Source: Pseudomonas sp. ANT_H12B (GTDB lineage: Bacteria; Pseudomonadota; Gammaproteobacteria; Pseudomonadales; Pseudomonadaceae). From it: a stretch of DNA of 64,000 nucleotides. The stretch spans positions 124,001 through 188,000 of the forward strand of contig NZ_VOBI01000006.1 in the NCBI RefSeq assembly GCF_008369325.1, given 5' to 3'. The position numbers and the translations under genes are program-made. Positions 9,675 through 18,762 of this stretch are shown here, piece after piece (position 1 is the first letter of the stretch; each line of letters starts with the position of its first letter). Under the pieces are notes generated by a model. That model worked only from the letters and a program-made list of their open reading frames with translations. It searched no databases and had not been told where the DNA came from.

Positions 9675-10892
9675 ATGTCCCAAACATCCGCTGTAACGAC
9701 ATTGTCGGCTTTGAACGTTCCGGCTCAAGACCTCGCGCAAGGCACCTGGGTCAGTCGCGTCTGGATTCCTGGCGCCAGTGCAGGGCCCGCCGTCGTCCTG
9801 CTCAAAGACGGGCAGGTCTATGACATCAGTGCCCGAGTGGCGACCGTTTCAGCGCTGCTTGAGCTCGATGATCCCGTTGCTTACCTGCGCAGCTTGGCGT
9901 TAAACGCGCCGTTGATCAGTTTTGACAATCTGCTGATCAACAGCGATGTATCCGTTCGCGACGAAACACAGCCGTGGCTGTTGGCTCCGATCGACCTGCA
10001 AGCGGTGAAAGCGGCCGGGGTTACCTTCGCCACCAGCATGCTTGAGCGAGTAGTCGAAGAGCAGGCCAAGGGCGACCCGGCCAAGGCCGATAGCATTCGC
10101 GCGACCCTGGTAGAAAGTATCGGTACCGACCTCGGACACATCGTGCCGGGCTCGTCCCAGGCCGCCGCGCTCAAGGAAGTGCTGATCAGCCAGGGAATGT
10201 GGTCGCAGTACCTCGAAGTGGGCATCGGCCCGGACGCCGAGATATTCACCAAAGCTCAGCCGTTGTCAGCGGTGGGTTACGGATCGGACATTGGTATCCA
10301 TCCGAAGTCCAGCTGGAACAATCCAGAGCCCGAAGTGGTATTGGCCGTTTCCAGTCGTGGCAAGGTACAGGGCGCTACGCTGGGCAATGACGTCAACCTT
10401 CGCGATTTCGAAGGGCGCAGTGCGTTGTTGCTTTCAAAAGCCAAAGATAACAATGCGTCGACCGCGCTTGGGCCATTTATCCGGCTGTTCGATGAGACCT
10501 TCAGCATCGAGGACGTGCGCTCGGCAGAAGTCGCACTGCGTGTCGTCGGCGAGGATGGTTTCATCATGGATGGCAGCAGCTCCATGAACCAGATCAGCCG
10601 CGACCCGCTGGATCTGGTCGCTCAAACACTCAACGAGAACCATCAATACCCGGATGGCTTTGTGCTGTTTCTCGGCACCCTGTTTGCTCCCAAGCAAGAC
10701 CGCGATCTACCCGGAGGAGGCTTCACCCATAAAGAGGGTGACCTTGTAGCCATCAGCAGCGCCAAGTTCGGCACGCTGGTCAACCGGGTGACAACAAGCG
10801 ATCGCGCTCCGGCCTGGCAGATGGGTTATCGCGCCCTGCTCGATAACTTGCACGGTCGTGGGTTGGTTTCTGCCGCGATCAAGCCACGCTAG
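9675..10892 (+). CDS. xylX: 2-keto-3-deoxy-D-xylonate dehydratase (FAH family)
   Basis: A 405-residue fumarylacetoacetate-hydrolase-fold enzyme. The C-terminal half holds the metal-binding region (SWNNPEPEVVLAV, Glu residues) and LGNDVNLRDFEGRSALLLSKAKDNNAS, typical of the Caulobacter XylX group. It would dehydrate 2-keto-3-deoxy-xylonate to 2-oxoglutarate semialdehyde. It lies between xylD and the semialdehyde dehydrogenase gene, 11 bp before the latter, which matches the step order of the Weimberg pathway. Confidence 0.85.
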   Translation: MSQTSAVTTLSALNVPAQDLAQGTWVSRVWIPGASAGPAVVLLKDGQVYDISARVATVSALLELDDPVAYLRSLALNAPLISFDNLLINSDVSVRDETQPWLLAPIDLQAVKAAGVTFATSMLERVVEEQAKGDPAKADSIRATLVESIGTDLGHIVPGSSQAAALKEVLISQGMWSQYLEVGIGPDAEIFTKAQPLSAVGYGSDIGIHPKSSWNNPEPEVVLAVSSRGKVQGATLGNDVNLRDFEGRSALLLSKAKDNNASTALGPFIRLFDETFSIEDVRSAEVALRVVGEDGFIMDGSSSMNQISRDPLDLVAQTLNENHQYPDGFVLFLGTLFAPKQDRDLPGGGFTHKEGDLVAISSAKFGTLVNRVTTSDRAPAWQMGYRALLDNLHGRGLVSAAIKPR

Positions 10893-10903
10893 CCAAAACG
10901 AGA

Positions 10904-12505
10904 ATGCCTATGAACGCCTGCACTGGACACAACTTTATCAATGGCGCACGAAGCGCCAAAGGTCACTCGCGCCTGCAAAGTTTTGACGCCACCACTGGGC
11001 AGGAACTGCCGGGCTTCTTTACTGAAGCCACGCGAGAGGAAGTGGATGCTGCCGCTCATGCGGCGGCAACTGCTTACCAAGCGTACCGCACCATGCCCGC
11101 CACTCGACGCGCCGTGTTTCTCGACGCCATCGCCGATGAACTCGACGCCCTGGGTGACGAATTCATTGCGACGGTCTGCCGGGAAACGGCACTGCCGGCC
11201 GCACGAATTCAAGGTGAGCGCGCCCGTACCAGTGGTCAACTGAGGCTGTTTGCCAAGGTGCTGCGACGTGGTGATTTCTTCGGTGCACGCATCGATCGTG
11301 CCTTGCCCGATCGCCAACCACTGCCCCGTCCCGATTTGCGCCAGTACCACATCGGTATCGGCCCAGTCGCAGTATTCGGCGCCAGCAATTTTCCTCTGGC
11401 CTTCTCCACCGCCGGCGGCGATACCGCCGCTGCGCTCGCGGCGGGTTGCCCAGTGGTATTCAAGGCACACCCTGGCCACATGGCCACGGCGCAATGGGTC
11501 GCTTTGGCAATCATCCGCGCCGCCGAACAGACGGAAATGCCGACCGGCGTGTTCAACATGATTTACGGCGGGACGGTCGGTGCCTGGCTGGTACAACATC
11601 CGGCGATCAGGGCCGTAGGCTTCACCGGATCGCTCAAGGGTGGCCGAGCACTGTGTGACATGGCAGCAGCGAGACCAGAACCTATCCCGGTGTTCGCCGA
11701 GATGTCGAGTGTCAATCCGGTACTGGTGCTGCCAGAGGCCCTCAAAACCCGCGGTGCGAAAATTGCGGCCGAGGTCGGCGCCTCTGTGGTTCAAGGGGCA
11801 GGACAGTTCTGCACAAAACCTGGAATGGTGATCGGAATACGCTCTCCCGAGTTCGATGCGTTTCTCGATGACCTAGCCCGGCAGATCAACGCTCTGCCTG
11901 CACATACCATGCTCAACGCTGGCGGGCTGTGTAATTACTCCGATGGCCTGACCCGCTTGCATGATCATCCGCAGATCCATCATCGAGCGGGGAATCTTCA
12001 AGCAGGTGGTCAGGCTCATCCACAGCTGTTCGAAGCGGACGCCGAACTGCTGATCAACCATGACGAACTGCTGCAGCACGAGGTGTTTGGCCCGGTTGTC
12101 GTCGTCGTTGCAGTCAATGACCGGCAACAGCTGCAGCACGCGCTGCACGGTTTGCAGGGACAACTTACCGCGACCTTGATTGCCGAAACCGCGGATCTGG
12201 ACGTGTTTGCCGAGTTGATTCCGTTGTTGGAGCTGAAAGCGGGTCGCCTTTTGCTAAATAACTACCCGACCGGTGTCGAGGTATGCGATGCGATGGTTCA
12301 TGGCGGCCCCTATCCGGCCACCTCGGATGCCCGAGGCTCGTCCGTGGGAACGCTGTCGATCAACCGTTTCCTGCGGCCGATCTGCTTCCAGAACTACCCT
12401 GACCGCTTGCTCCCGGACGCACTAAAAAACGCCAATCCGCTTGGCATTCTGCGCTTGGTAGACGGCGTCAGCACACATGAGCGTTTGCGTGAATGCGCAA
12501 GTTAG
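10904..12505 (+). CDS. 2-oxoglutarate semialdehyde dehydrogenase
   Basis: A 533-residue NAD(P)-dependent aldehyde dehydrogenase that makes 2-oxoglutarate, the last Weimberg step. The cofactor region contains VFGASNFPLAFSTAGGDTAAALAAGCPVVFKAHPGH, the active-site glutamate lies in FAEMSSVNPV and the catalytic cysteine in GAGQFCTKPG. This set is typical of the ketoglutarate-semialdehyde branch of the ALDH family (about 525 residues). ATG codons at 10904 and 10910 are both possible; neither has a strong ribosome site. A strong terminator follows at 12574. Confidence 0.88.
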   Translation: MPMNACTGHNFINGARSAKGHSRLQSFDATTGQELPGFFTEATREEVDAAAHAAATAYQAYRTMPATRRAVFLDAIADELDALGDEFIATVCRETALPAARIQGERARTSGQLRLFAKVLRRGDFFGARIDRALPDRQPLPRPDLRQYHIGIGPVAVFGASNFPLAFSTAGGDTAAALAAGCPVVFKAHPGHMATAQWVALAIIRAAEQTEMPTGVFNMIYGGTVGAWLVQHPAIRAVGFTGSLKGGRALCDMAAARPEPIPVFAEMSSVNPVLVLPEALKTRGAKIAAEVGASVVQGAGQFCTKPGMVIGIRSPEFDAFLDDLARQINALPAHTMLNAGGLCNYSDGLTRLHDHPQIHHRAGNLQAGGQAHPQLFEADAELLINHDELLQHEVFGPVVVVVAVNDRQQLQHALHGLQGQLTATLIAETADLDVFAELIPLLELKAGRLLLNNYPTGVEVCDAMVHGGPYPATSDARGSSVGTLSINRFLRPICFQNYPDRLLPDALKNANPLGILRLVDGVSTHERLRECAS

Positions 12506-12524
12506 ATCTCGTACGACGGTGATG

Positions 12525-12773
12525 TTAAATCGACCGTCTCTTGCGCTTGTGGAAAAGCCGCATCCCTGCTTCGGGCCCTTGATTGAGTGGAATCAAGGGC
12601 CTGCCCTGGATGACAGGCAGGTCAGTTCGCAGCACGCTGCCATAGCTGGCAAACGCTGCCCCATGACTTTCACGGCATTGGTTGCAATGGCAATGTGAAA
12701 GCGCTTTGGGGCGTGATTTGATTTCGTAACTGACGGCGCCGCAGAGACAGCTGCCTTGGAAAGTGCTGGTCAT
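12525..12773 (-). pseudogene. truncated GFA-family (glutathione-dependent formaldehyde-activating-like) gene
   Basis: The first 50 or so residues read FQGSCLCGAVSYEIKSRP and HCHCNQCRESHGAAFASY, the two CxC/CxxC zinc-binding segments of the GFA/CENP-V fold. A normal family member is about 130 residues and has a third zinc segment (FCxxCG) that is absent here. After PVIQG the frame runs into the terminator hairpin at 12574-12601 and stops at 82 residues with a non-family tail. It is therefore probably a 3'-truncated remnant. The ATG at 12773 begins MTSTFQGS. Confidence 0.7.
12574..12601. terminator. hairpin downstream of the xylonate operon
   Basis: A perfect 11-bp stem, GGCCCTTGATT (12574-12584) and AATCAAGGGCC (12591-12601), with a 6-nt loop. 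It follows the aldehyde dehydrogenase stop by 69 bp. It lacks a clear U tract on the plus strand, so factor-independent termination is uncertain. Confidence 0.55.
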
Positions 12774-12926
12774 CTTTTGAGGCAGCAAGAACCAAATGGG
12801 TCGATTTAAACGATTGGCACGGGGAGTGTCGAATGACTGCTTCTGGCCGATTCTGTTGAAAAAGTAGCTCAGACACCCACCGGTGAGCAATGCGTGAATA
12901 CCGTGGCGATCGACTATCTATGAGCC

Positions 12927-13235
12927 TCAACGGCGGGTAATCAACCCTTGTCGGGCAACCCGGGTCAGTTGTTTGATCATTTCGCAGGCATCCTCGACGC
13001 CGGGCGATTGAATCACCGCCAGATCGAAACTGTCGCTGGCAAATCGAGCCAGGGATTCACCGTCTTCGACAAACTGGATCAGGAACGCTGCAGGCCCACC
13101 GGTGCGACGTGGCCAGCCGTCGAGATAACGCAAGAGCGTAGGCTGATGTTTGCCGCCAAGCAGGATTTTTGGATTGCGCTGGGTGAGATGTGCCGTGATC
13201 GGCGCGGGGCGGATTACGGGGCTTAGTGCATTCAT
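12927..13235 (-). CDS. conserved pseudomonad protein of unknown function
   Basis: A 102-residue protein starting MNALSPVIRPAPITAHL at 13235. It contains FDLAVIQSPGVEDACEMIKQLTRVARQGLITRR, which looks like the late strands of a Rossmann-type fold, but no SAM or nucleotide motif is visible. No signal peptide or membrane helix. I do not recognise a function. Codon use is like the neighbours, which favours a real gene. It stands alone between the GFA remnant and doxX. Confidence 0.55.
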   Translation of the reverse strand: MNALSPVIRPAPITAHLTQRNPKILLGGKHQPTLLRYLDGWPRRTGGPAAFLIQFVEDGESLARFASDSFDLAVIQSPGVEDACEMIKQLTRVARQGLITRR

Positions 13236-13442
13236 CGAGTCGTGTCTCTGCCTCAAAAGTCTGCATGGCAGGTGAGAGGCAACACCGAACCAGCGCTTTA
13301 GCGGTATTTCGAAGCCTGTTTCAAGCTTCTATCGGCAACTGAATGAGTCACCTGGCGCCCCGCAAGTAGCTGTTTAAATCGGCGCATGAGCAGCATCCTA
13401 GAGAAGCTGACCGATCAGTGTCAAGAATCACGCGCAACAAAA

Positions 13443-13463
13443 AGGCCCGCGCAATGCGGGCCT
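13443..13463 (-). terminator. intrinsic terminator of doxX
   Basis: On the minus strand AGGCCCGC and GCGGGCCT pair around a 5-nt loop and are followed by TTTTTG. It begins 20 bp after the doxX stop, the classic arrangement. Confidence 0.85.
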
Positions 13464-13482
13464 ATTCATTGAGCCAGAGCTG

Positions 13483-13917
13483 TCAGCCAGCGATGGCGCG
13501 GTCGACCGACAGCTTGCCGGCGCCTTCAATCAGTACCGCAATGCTGCCACCGAGCAGGGCCAGGGCGAATTCATAACCGTTGTTGGCCATGAACAGACCG
13601 TTGCTGATGTGCACTGTAAAAATGGCGACCAGCGAGAGGAAAGTCAGACCCAGTGCTGCCGGGCGTGCCAGCAGACCTATGATCAGGGCCAGACCACCGA
13701 AGAACTCCGTACCGCCCGCCAGCGTTGCCATCAGGTAGCCCGGCGCCAGGCCGATGCTCTCCATGTACTGCGCAGTGCCCGCCAGACCGTAACCGCCAAA
13801 CGCTCCGAAGAGTTTTTGCGAGCCGTGGGCAGCGAAGATGATGCCGACGAAGATCCGCAGCACAGTCAGGCCGTAGCCAGCGCGGGTAAACAGTACCTTG
13901 TTGATCAGTGAGCTCAT
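13483..13917 (-). CDS. DoxX-family membrane protein
   Basis: A 144-residue protein with four predicted helices. The N-terminal segment VLRIFVGIIFAAHGSQKLFGAFGGYG and the later GGTEFFGGLALIIGLLARPAAL are characteristic of DoxX/YphA proteins. Members are linked to redox and thiol stress but the biochemical role is unsettled. Monocistronic with its own terminator. The region 13236-13442 between it and the upstream small gene holds no other feature that I can support. Confidence 0.85.
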   Translation of the reverse strand: MSSLINKVLFTRAGYGLTVLRIFVGIIFAAHGSQKLFGAFGGYGLAGTAQYMESIGLAPGYLMATLAGGTEFFGGLALIIGLLARPAALGLTFLSLVAIFTVHISNGLFMANNGYEFALALLGGSIAVLIEGAGKLSVDRAIAG

Positions 13918-14019
13918 GCTGTGTCTTCCATTTTGAGTTGTGTTGGTTGGCCGCTATATTAATCAGCAAATCAAATGTTAAAAGCGCAAAAATTTCGCCA
14001 CAAACATCAGTTTAGTCGA

Positions 14020-15441
14020 TCATTTACGCGAGGCAATTTTCTGCCCCTGGGGCTCCAACGACTCCCTCTCACGATCGAACGCCAGATAATACTTGTTCAC
14101 GCTATTAACATAGCTGACAGGGCCCATTCCCACCTGCTCCATGGCGATGCGTTCGACCTGGAAGAACCACTGATTGGGATTCAAGCCGCGCCGACGAGCC
14201 TCGGCGCGCATGCCCTGAACCCGCTCCGGGCCCATGTTGTAGGCCGCGAGCACGAATGCCATGCGCTCGCGCTCGTTGAGTTTGGGGCTTGCAAAGAACT
14301 TGCGACGGATCATCGCCAGGTACTTGGCCCCGGCCTGCACATTGGCGTCGAGGTTCTGAATATTGTTGACGCCCACCCGCTGGGCCGCGGATGGAGTGAT
14401 CTGCATCAGGCCTGTAGGGCCGCTGCCGCTACGTGCGTTGGGCTGCAAGGAGGATTCCTTGAACGCCAGTGCCGCGAGGTTCAACCAGTCCATGCCTTGG
14501 GCATCTGCGTGTTTCTGCAGCACCGGTCGAAGTTTCTCGAGGCGCTGACGATTGGCCTTGGCCAAGGGATAGTGCACTTGATACAGGCGTCGATAGATCC
14601 GCAGGAACGCGGCATCCTGATCCGATGGTTTTTTGTAACCGACCAGGAAGCGGTCGATGCTCGCGCGCAACATCGAGGCATCGCGGCGCACGAACCAGAA
14701 CTCTTCGCCCGGTTCGCTGATGCGCACCTGCCGATCCAAACGCAATTTGGACAGGATCTTGCCCCAGCGCTCGGCAATCGGTTGCTCGACGATGGTCAGG
14801 TGAAAGATCCCACCCTGAACCATTTCCAGCACATCCTCGACCGCCAGACTGGGATCGACCCATTCGATCTTCACCGGCGGCAGTTTGTGCAAAGCGAGCT
14901 TTTGGTTGATCTGACTGACCGCGTCCCCGGCCGCACTGCCGGTGGGCAATGCCAGGGTTTTTCCAGCGAGTTGCTCGAGGCGGGTGTAACGTCGCTCACC
15001 TTTGATCCCGACCAGAACGAACGGGATGTTGCTGGCGATCGGTTCACTGGTGCTGATCGCGTGGCCCGGTTGCAGATCGAGCAATTCCCCCGGGGCGACC
15101 AGGTCCCCTTCCCCGCGCTGTAATGCGCCGATCAGTTGATCCTTGGCTTTGGGAATGATCTTGAGGGTGATTTCCTGACCGTCACGGGCGTGACCGTTGA
15201 GGTATTGCTCAAAGGCGCGCAAGCGGTGGTATTCGACACCGATGGCCTGGCCCTGGACTTCGCCGGAGCTGTTACGGCTCTGGTTGACCAGCACCCGCAG
15301 CACACGGCTGCTGCGAATTTCCGCCAGGTCACGGACCTTGGCCGCCGGCACGGCTTGCAGCGGGCCGGCCAGACGCGCAACCGCCGGCATCGGCAGCAGC
15401 AACGAACAGCACAGCAGTAACAACATCGAGGGACGTATCAT
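14020..15441 (-). CDS. MltF-like membrane-bound lytic murein transglycosylase
   Basis: A 473-residue two-domain periplasmic protein. After a signal peptide (MIRPSMLLLLCCSLLLPMPAVA) comes a solute-binding-protein-like regulatory domain (about residues 45-290) and then an SLT catalytic domain. The catalytic glutamate is in LAALAFKESSLQPNA, with the later motifs GPTGLMQITPSAA and AAYNMGPERVQ. It cleaves peptidoglycan glycan strands to anhydro-muropeptides. The start at 15441 is chosen for GGAGAG upstream and for the signal peptide; longer in-frame starts are not credible. Pseudomonads encode several such enzymes, so I give no symbol. Confidence 0.85.
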   Translation of the reverse strand: MIRPSMLLLLCCSLLLPMPAVARLAGPLQAVPAAKVRDLAEIRSSRVLRVLVNQSRNSSGEVQGQAIGVEYHRLRAFEQYLNGHARDGQEITLKIIPKAKDQLIGALQRGEGDLVAPGELLDLQPGHAISTSEPIASNIPFVLVGIKGERRYTRLEQLAGKTLALPTGSAAGDAVSQINQKLALHKLPPVKIEWVDPSLAVEDVLEMVQGGIFHLTIVEQPIAERWGKILSKLRLDRQVRISEPGEEFWFVRRDASMLRASIDRFLVGYKKPSDQDAAFLRIYRRLYQVHYPLAKANRQRLEKLRPVLQKHADAQGMDWLNLAALAFKESSLQPNARSGSGPTGLMQITPSAAQRVGVNNIQNLDANVQAGAKYLAMIRRKFFASPKLNERERMAFVLAAYNMGPERVQGMRAEARRRGLNPNQWFFQVERIAMEQVGMGPVSYVNSVNKYYLAFDRERESLEPQGQKIASRK

Positions 15442-15677
15442 CCACTCTCCGGAAAGAATACTGGGGCCGATCTCAGGAATTTTCATGAAATCGAACGACA
15501 GAAACAGAGCGCCTGGAGCGCTGGCAAAGTGCGAAAGACTGGCACAGTGATGGCATACACACCAACACGGTCTGACTCGCGGCATCAAGAGACAGCTATA
15601 ACTCGTTGTAGTTCTTGGTTTTTCTTATAAATCTACAGCTCTGATATGCTTTCCGGCCTTTGGTCCGAGGTAGCACC

Positions 15678-16487
15678 ATGCAACTCATCGATATCGGCGT
15701 CAACCTGACCAACCCCAGTTTTGCCGACAAACACCAGGCTGTTCTCGACCGCGCCTATGTGGCCGGCGTTTGCCAACTGGTACTCACCGGCACCAGTGTC
15801 GAAGGCAGCGAACAAGCTCTGGAGCTGTGCCAGCAACTGGATGAAAGCGCTCAACGGCTGTTCGCCACGGGCGGTATTCATCCCCATCACGCCAGCGACT
15901 GGAACGCCGACAGCGCACAGCGTCTACGCAGTTTGCTCAAGGAGCCGAACATGGTGGCCGTGGGTGAATGCGGGCTGGATTTCAATCGTGATTTCTCGCC
16001 CCGTCCACAACAGGAAAAAGTGCTCGAAGAGCATCTGGCGATGGCGGTCGAGCTGCAATTGCCGGTGTTCCTCCATGAACGGGACGCCAGTCAGCGTTTG
16101 CTGGAAATCCTCCGTGATTACCGTGATCAGTTACCGGCCGCGGTGGTGCATTGCTTTACCGGTGAAAAGAAGGCGCTGTTCAGCTATCTCGACCTGGATT
16201 TGCACATCGGCATCACGGGCTGGATCTGCGACGAACGCCGGGGCACGCATCTGCATCCGTTGGTGAAAGAGATCAAACGCGGGCGCTTGATGCTCGAGAG
16301 CGACGCGCCGTATCTGTTGCCGCGCAGCTTGCGACCCAAGCCGAAAAACGGGCGCAACGAACCGGCGTACCTGACCGAAGTGCTACGTGAAGTGGCGTTG
16401 CATCGCGGGGAGAGCGAGGAAGACCTGGCCGCTCACACCACCGCATGCGCGCGGGCATTTTACGGGTTGCCTTCAATACCTCAGTAA
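15678..16487 (+). CDS. tatD: TatD-family metal-dependent DNase
   Basis: A 269-residue TIM-barrel hydrolase. The metal ligands and conserved segments are visible: [12 protein letters not shown] at the start, [40 protein letters not shown] and [11 protein letters not shown] near the end. TatD enzymes are Mg2+-dependent 3'-5' nucleases. The ATG at 15678 has CCGAGG 7 bases upstream; an upstream GTG would give only a short extension. Monocistronic, followed by an inverted REP pair. Confidence 0.9.
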   Translation: MQLIDIGVNLTNPSFADKHQAVLDRAYVAGVCQLVLTGTSVEGSEQALELCQQLDESAQRLFATGGIHPHHASDWNADSAQRLRSLLKEPNMVAVGECGLDFNRDFSPRPQQEKVLEEHLAMAVELQLPVFLHERDASQRLLEILRDYRDQLPAAVVHCFTGEKKALFSYLDLDLHIGITGWICDERRGTHLHPLVKEIKRGRLMLESDAPYLLPRSLRPKPKNGRNEPAYLTEVLREVALHRGESEEDLAAHTTACARAFYGLPSIPQ

Positions 16488-16500
16488 CCACCCATCTCCT

Positions 16501-16587
16501 GTGGGAGCGAGCCTGCTCGCGAAAGCGGTGGGCCAGTCAGCATTGAGGTGACTGCCAGACCGCAATCGCGAGCAGGCTCGCTCCCAC
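16501..16587. repeat. inverted REP pair (BIME) after tatD
   Basis: GTGGGAGCGAGCCTGCTCGCGA (16501-16522) and its exact reverse complement (16566-16587) are separated by about 43 bp. This is the typical intergenic REP doublet of the P. fluorescens group. It could act as a transcript 3' stabiliser or terminator for tatD. Confidence 0.9.
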
Positions 16588-16694
16588 ATTGGAATGATGG
16601 TGGTAGTTGACACACATCAAGAGTTGTCCCCCTGAGTAGCGGCACAATACTGGCACCTTGCCAATGCTGTTTCCGCTATCAGAGAAAACCTTCC

Positions 16695-18176
16695 ATGGGT
16701 GCCTGGCTTAGCAACATCTCGCTGAAATACAAATTCTGGGCGGTCAACGCGGTCGCCTTCGTTACCACCCTGTTGCTGGTGTTGTACGCCGTACAGCTCG
16801 AACAGCAGGCCCGCAGCCACGCCTCCCAGGCGTCGGCCCAGGCTCAGGCGCGATTGCTTGGCGCCTGGCCTGTCGGGCAACCGCTACCGAAGGCCGATAA
16901 CCTGCTGACCTTCAGTCGCGGGCAGGCGCCGTTGCTGAACCAGCAACCGGTATTGGAACTGGCCGATGCCAACGGCTGGGTCGAGATCGACTCCATGCCG
17001 CTGTTGGGCAATAACCCGCTAATAGGCGCCGAAGTATTCACTCGCACCGATGGCAATCCAGTTGCGGTGATTGCCCATGGCCCGAGCCTGACCCAGGTGT
17101 TCGGCGAGCGTTTCGCCAACTACGCAGTGGCGGTGTTCATCCTGATGCTGGCGATGCTTGGTTCTTCGCAACTGCTGATCCGCTTCCTGCTCAGCCAGCT
17201 CAATACGCTGAAAGACGTGATGCTTCACGTCGAAAAAACCGGCGACCTCTCGGCCCGTGTCCCGCTGGCCTGCGCTGACGAAGTCGGGCAGATGGCCCAC
17301 GCCTTCAACGCGATGCAGGCCGGTTATCAGCGGGTAGTGAACACCGTCGCCAGCACCGCCCGGCAACTGGATGTCGGCGCGGCGCGGCTGGCGTCGAGCA
17401 TGAACGAGGTGCGTCACGGCATGCTGGGCCAGCAAAGTGAAACCGATCAGGCCGCCACGGCGATCAACGAAATGACCGCCACGGTCTATCACATCGCCCA
17501 GCATGCCGGCGCCACCCGCGACCTCTCACAAACCGCCGATGCTCTGGCTGGCAGCGGGCAGGAAGTGGTCAGTCGGGTACAGAAATCGATTGCCGGGTTG
17601 TCCAGCGGGGTGCAGCAGACCGCCGAAATGATTCAGCGTCTGGCCGAAGACAGTCAGAAGATCAATGGAGTGGTCAATGTGATTCACAGCATCGCCGAGC
17701 AAACTAATCTACTGGCCCTGAACGCGGCCATCGAAGCGGCCCGTGCCGGTGAAATGGGACGCGGGTTTGCGGTGGTCGCCGATGAAGTGCGCAACCTGGC
17801 CAAACGTGTGCAGACGTCCACAGACGAGATCACCCTCATGATTGCTGCTTTGCAGGCCGGCACCCGGGATGCGGTGGACTTTATGCAGGAAAGCTCGTTC
17901 AAGGCCGACGATTGCGTACAGCAGGCTCAAGAGGCCGGTGCAGCGCTGGCGGAAATCACCACTGCGGTGGCGCAGATGCGCGAAAGCAATACGCAGATTG
18001 CGGTAGCTGCCGAGCAGCAGAGCCAGGTGGCGGAAGAGATGAATCGAGCGGTGGTGAGCATTCGCGATGTGACTGAAAACACTGTGCAGCAGACGGTGGA
18101 TTCGGCGACAACCAGTAATGAATTGGCGGCGATGGCTGGGGAATTGAGCAAGGCTATCGGTCAGCTCAAACTGTAA
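16695..18176 (+). CDS. methyl-accepting chemotaxis protein
   Basis: A 493-residue chemoreceptor. One membrane helix lies at about 13-33 and a second at about 140-162, bounding a short periplasmic domain of about 105 residues. A HAMP domain follows (about 163-215) and then the signalling domain with the hairpin tip core [21 protein letters not shown] and [16 protein letters not shown]. It would control CheA activity in response to an unknown ligand. There is no C-terminal CheR-docking pentapeptide. The periplasmic domain is smaller than the usual four-helix or double-Cache type, so the signal cannot be predicted. Confidence 0.92.
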   Translation: MGAWLSNISLKYKFWAVNAVAFVTTLLLVLYAVQLEQQARSHASQASAQAQARLLGAWPVGQPLPKADNLLTFSRGQAPLLNQQPVLELADANGWVEIDSMPLLGNNPLIGAEVFTRTDGNPVAVIAHGPSLTQVFGERFANYAVAVFILMLAMLGSSQLLIRFLLSQLNTLKDVMLHVEKTGDLSARVPLACADEVGQMAHAFNAMQAGYQRVVNTVASTARQLDVGAARLASSMNEVRHGMLGQQSETDQAATAINEMTATVYHIAQHAGATRDLSQTADALAGSGQEVVSRVQKSIAGLSSGVQQTAEMIQRLAEDSQKINGVVNVIHSIAEQTNLLALNAAIEAARAGEMGRGFAVVADEVRNLAKRVQTSTDEITLMIAALQAGTRDAVDFMQESSFKADDCVQQAQEAGAALAEITTAVAQMRESNTQIAVAAEQQSQVAEEMNRAVVSIRDVTENTVQQTVDSATTSNELAAMAGELSKAIGQLKL

Positions 18177-18184
18177 GGCCCTCA

Positions 18185-18264
18185 TCGCGGGCAAGCCCGC
18201 TCCCACAGCATTTAGCGCTGTTTCAATATTTGCGCATTACCTGTGGGAGCGGGCTTGCCCGCGA
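18185..18264. repeat. inverted REP pair after the chemoreceptor gene
   Basis: TCGCGGGCAAGCCCGCTCCCAC (18185-18206) and its reverse complement (18243-18264) start 8 bp after the chemoreceptor stop. Same family as the pairs at 16501 and 26276, in the G/C variant (GGGC/GCCC core). Confidence 0.9.
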
Positions 18265-18395
18265 TAGCGTCAGCTCAATCAACATCAATTCCGAACATGC
18301 CCCGCTATCACTTCGATAGCCAGCCTTGATTCGCCGACGGCCTGCACCCGGCCTATTCTTTGTTCAAGAGCCTCAACGAACCAAGGATTACCATC

Positions 18396-18761
18396 ATGGG
18401 CAAACGTCATCCCAACCTTCCCGCCTGGCAATGGCGAGCGTACCCGAACAATCACCAGCACCCGACCAATCTGGTGCTGCACCTGATTGCCGTGCCGCTG
18501 TTCATCGTGGCGTTTCTGCTGATTGTTTGCGGGGTATTCGGCCTGAGCTTTGCGAACTTCGCGATTGGCGTCATCGGCTTGCTCGCTGCGCTTGGCCTGC
18601 AACGCCACGGTCACCGCCTGGAGGCGCAAGCCTGCGAGCCGTTCAGTGATCGCAAAGATGCGGTGTCACGCTTGCTGGTCGAGCAGTTCCTGACCTTCCC
18701 ACGGTTTTTCCTGAGCGGCGGCTGGTGGCGCGCCTGGAAGGAACGCCACCGTCGTCACTGA
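18396..18761 (+). CDS. Mpo1/DUF962-like small membrane protein
   Basis: A 121-residue protein starting MGKRHPNLPAWQWRAYPNNHQHPTNLVLHL. Two adjacent hydrophobic helices lie at about residues 27-70, and the C-terminus is rich in aromatic and basic residues. The NxxxHxHPTNLxLH segment resembles the YGL010w/Mpo1 (DUF962) family, whose yeast member is an iron-dependent fatty-acid dioxygenase; I cannot show that activity here. AAGGATTA precedes the ATG at 18396. Convergent with the thioesterase gene, whose stop is 2 bp away. Confidence 0.65.
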   Translation: MGKRHPNLPAWQWRAYPNNHQHPTNLVLHLIAVPLFIVAFLLIVCGVFGLSFANFAIGVIGLLAALGLQRHGHRLEAQACEPFSDRKDAVSRLLVEQFLTFPRFFLSGGWWRAWKERHRRH

Positions 18762-18762
18762 T

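Noticed and set aside
7844..9676. 610-codon minus-strand open frame opposite xylD
   Set aside because: Entire length is antisense to a full-length dehydratase with conserved motifs; no ribosome site and no recognisable domain.
13975..15123. 382-codon plus-strand open frame opposite the MltF-like gene
   Set aside because: Antisense shadow of a gene with signal peptide and SLT motifs.
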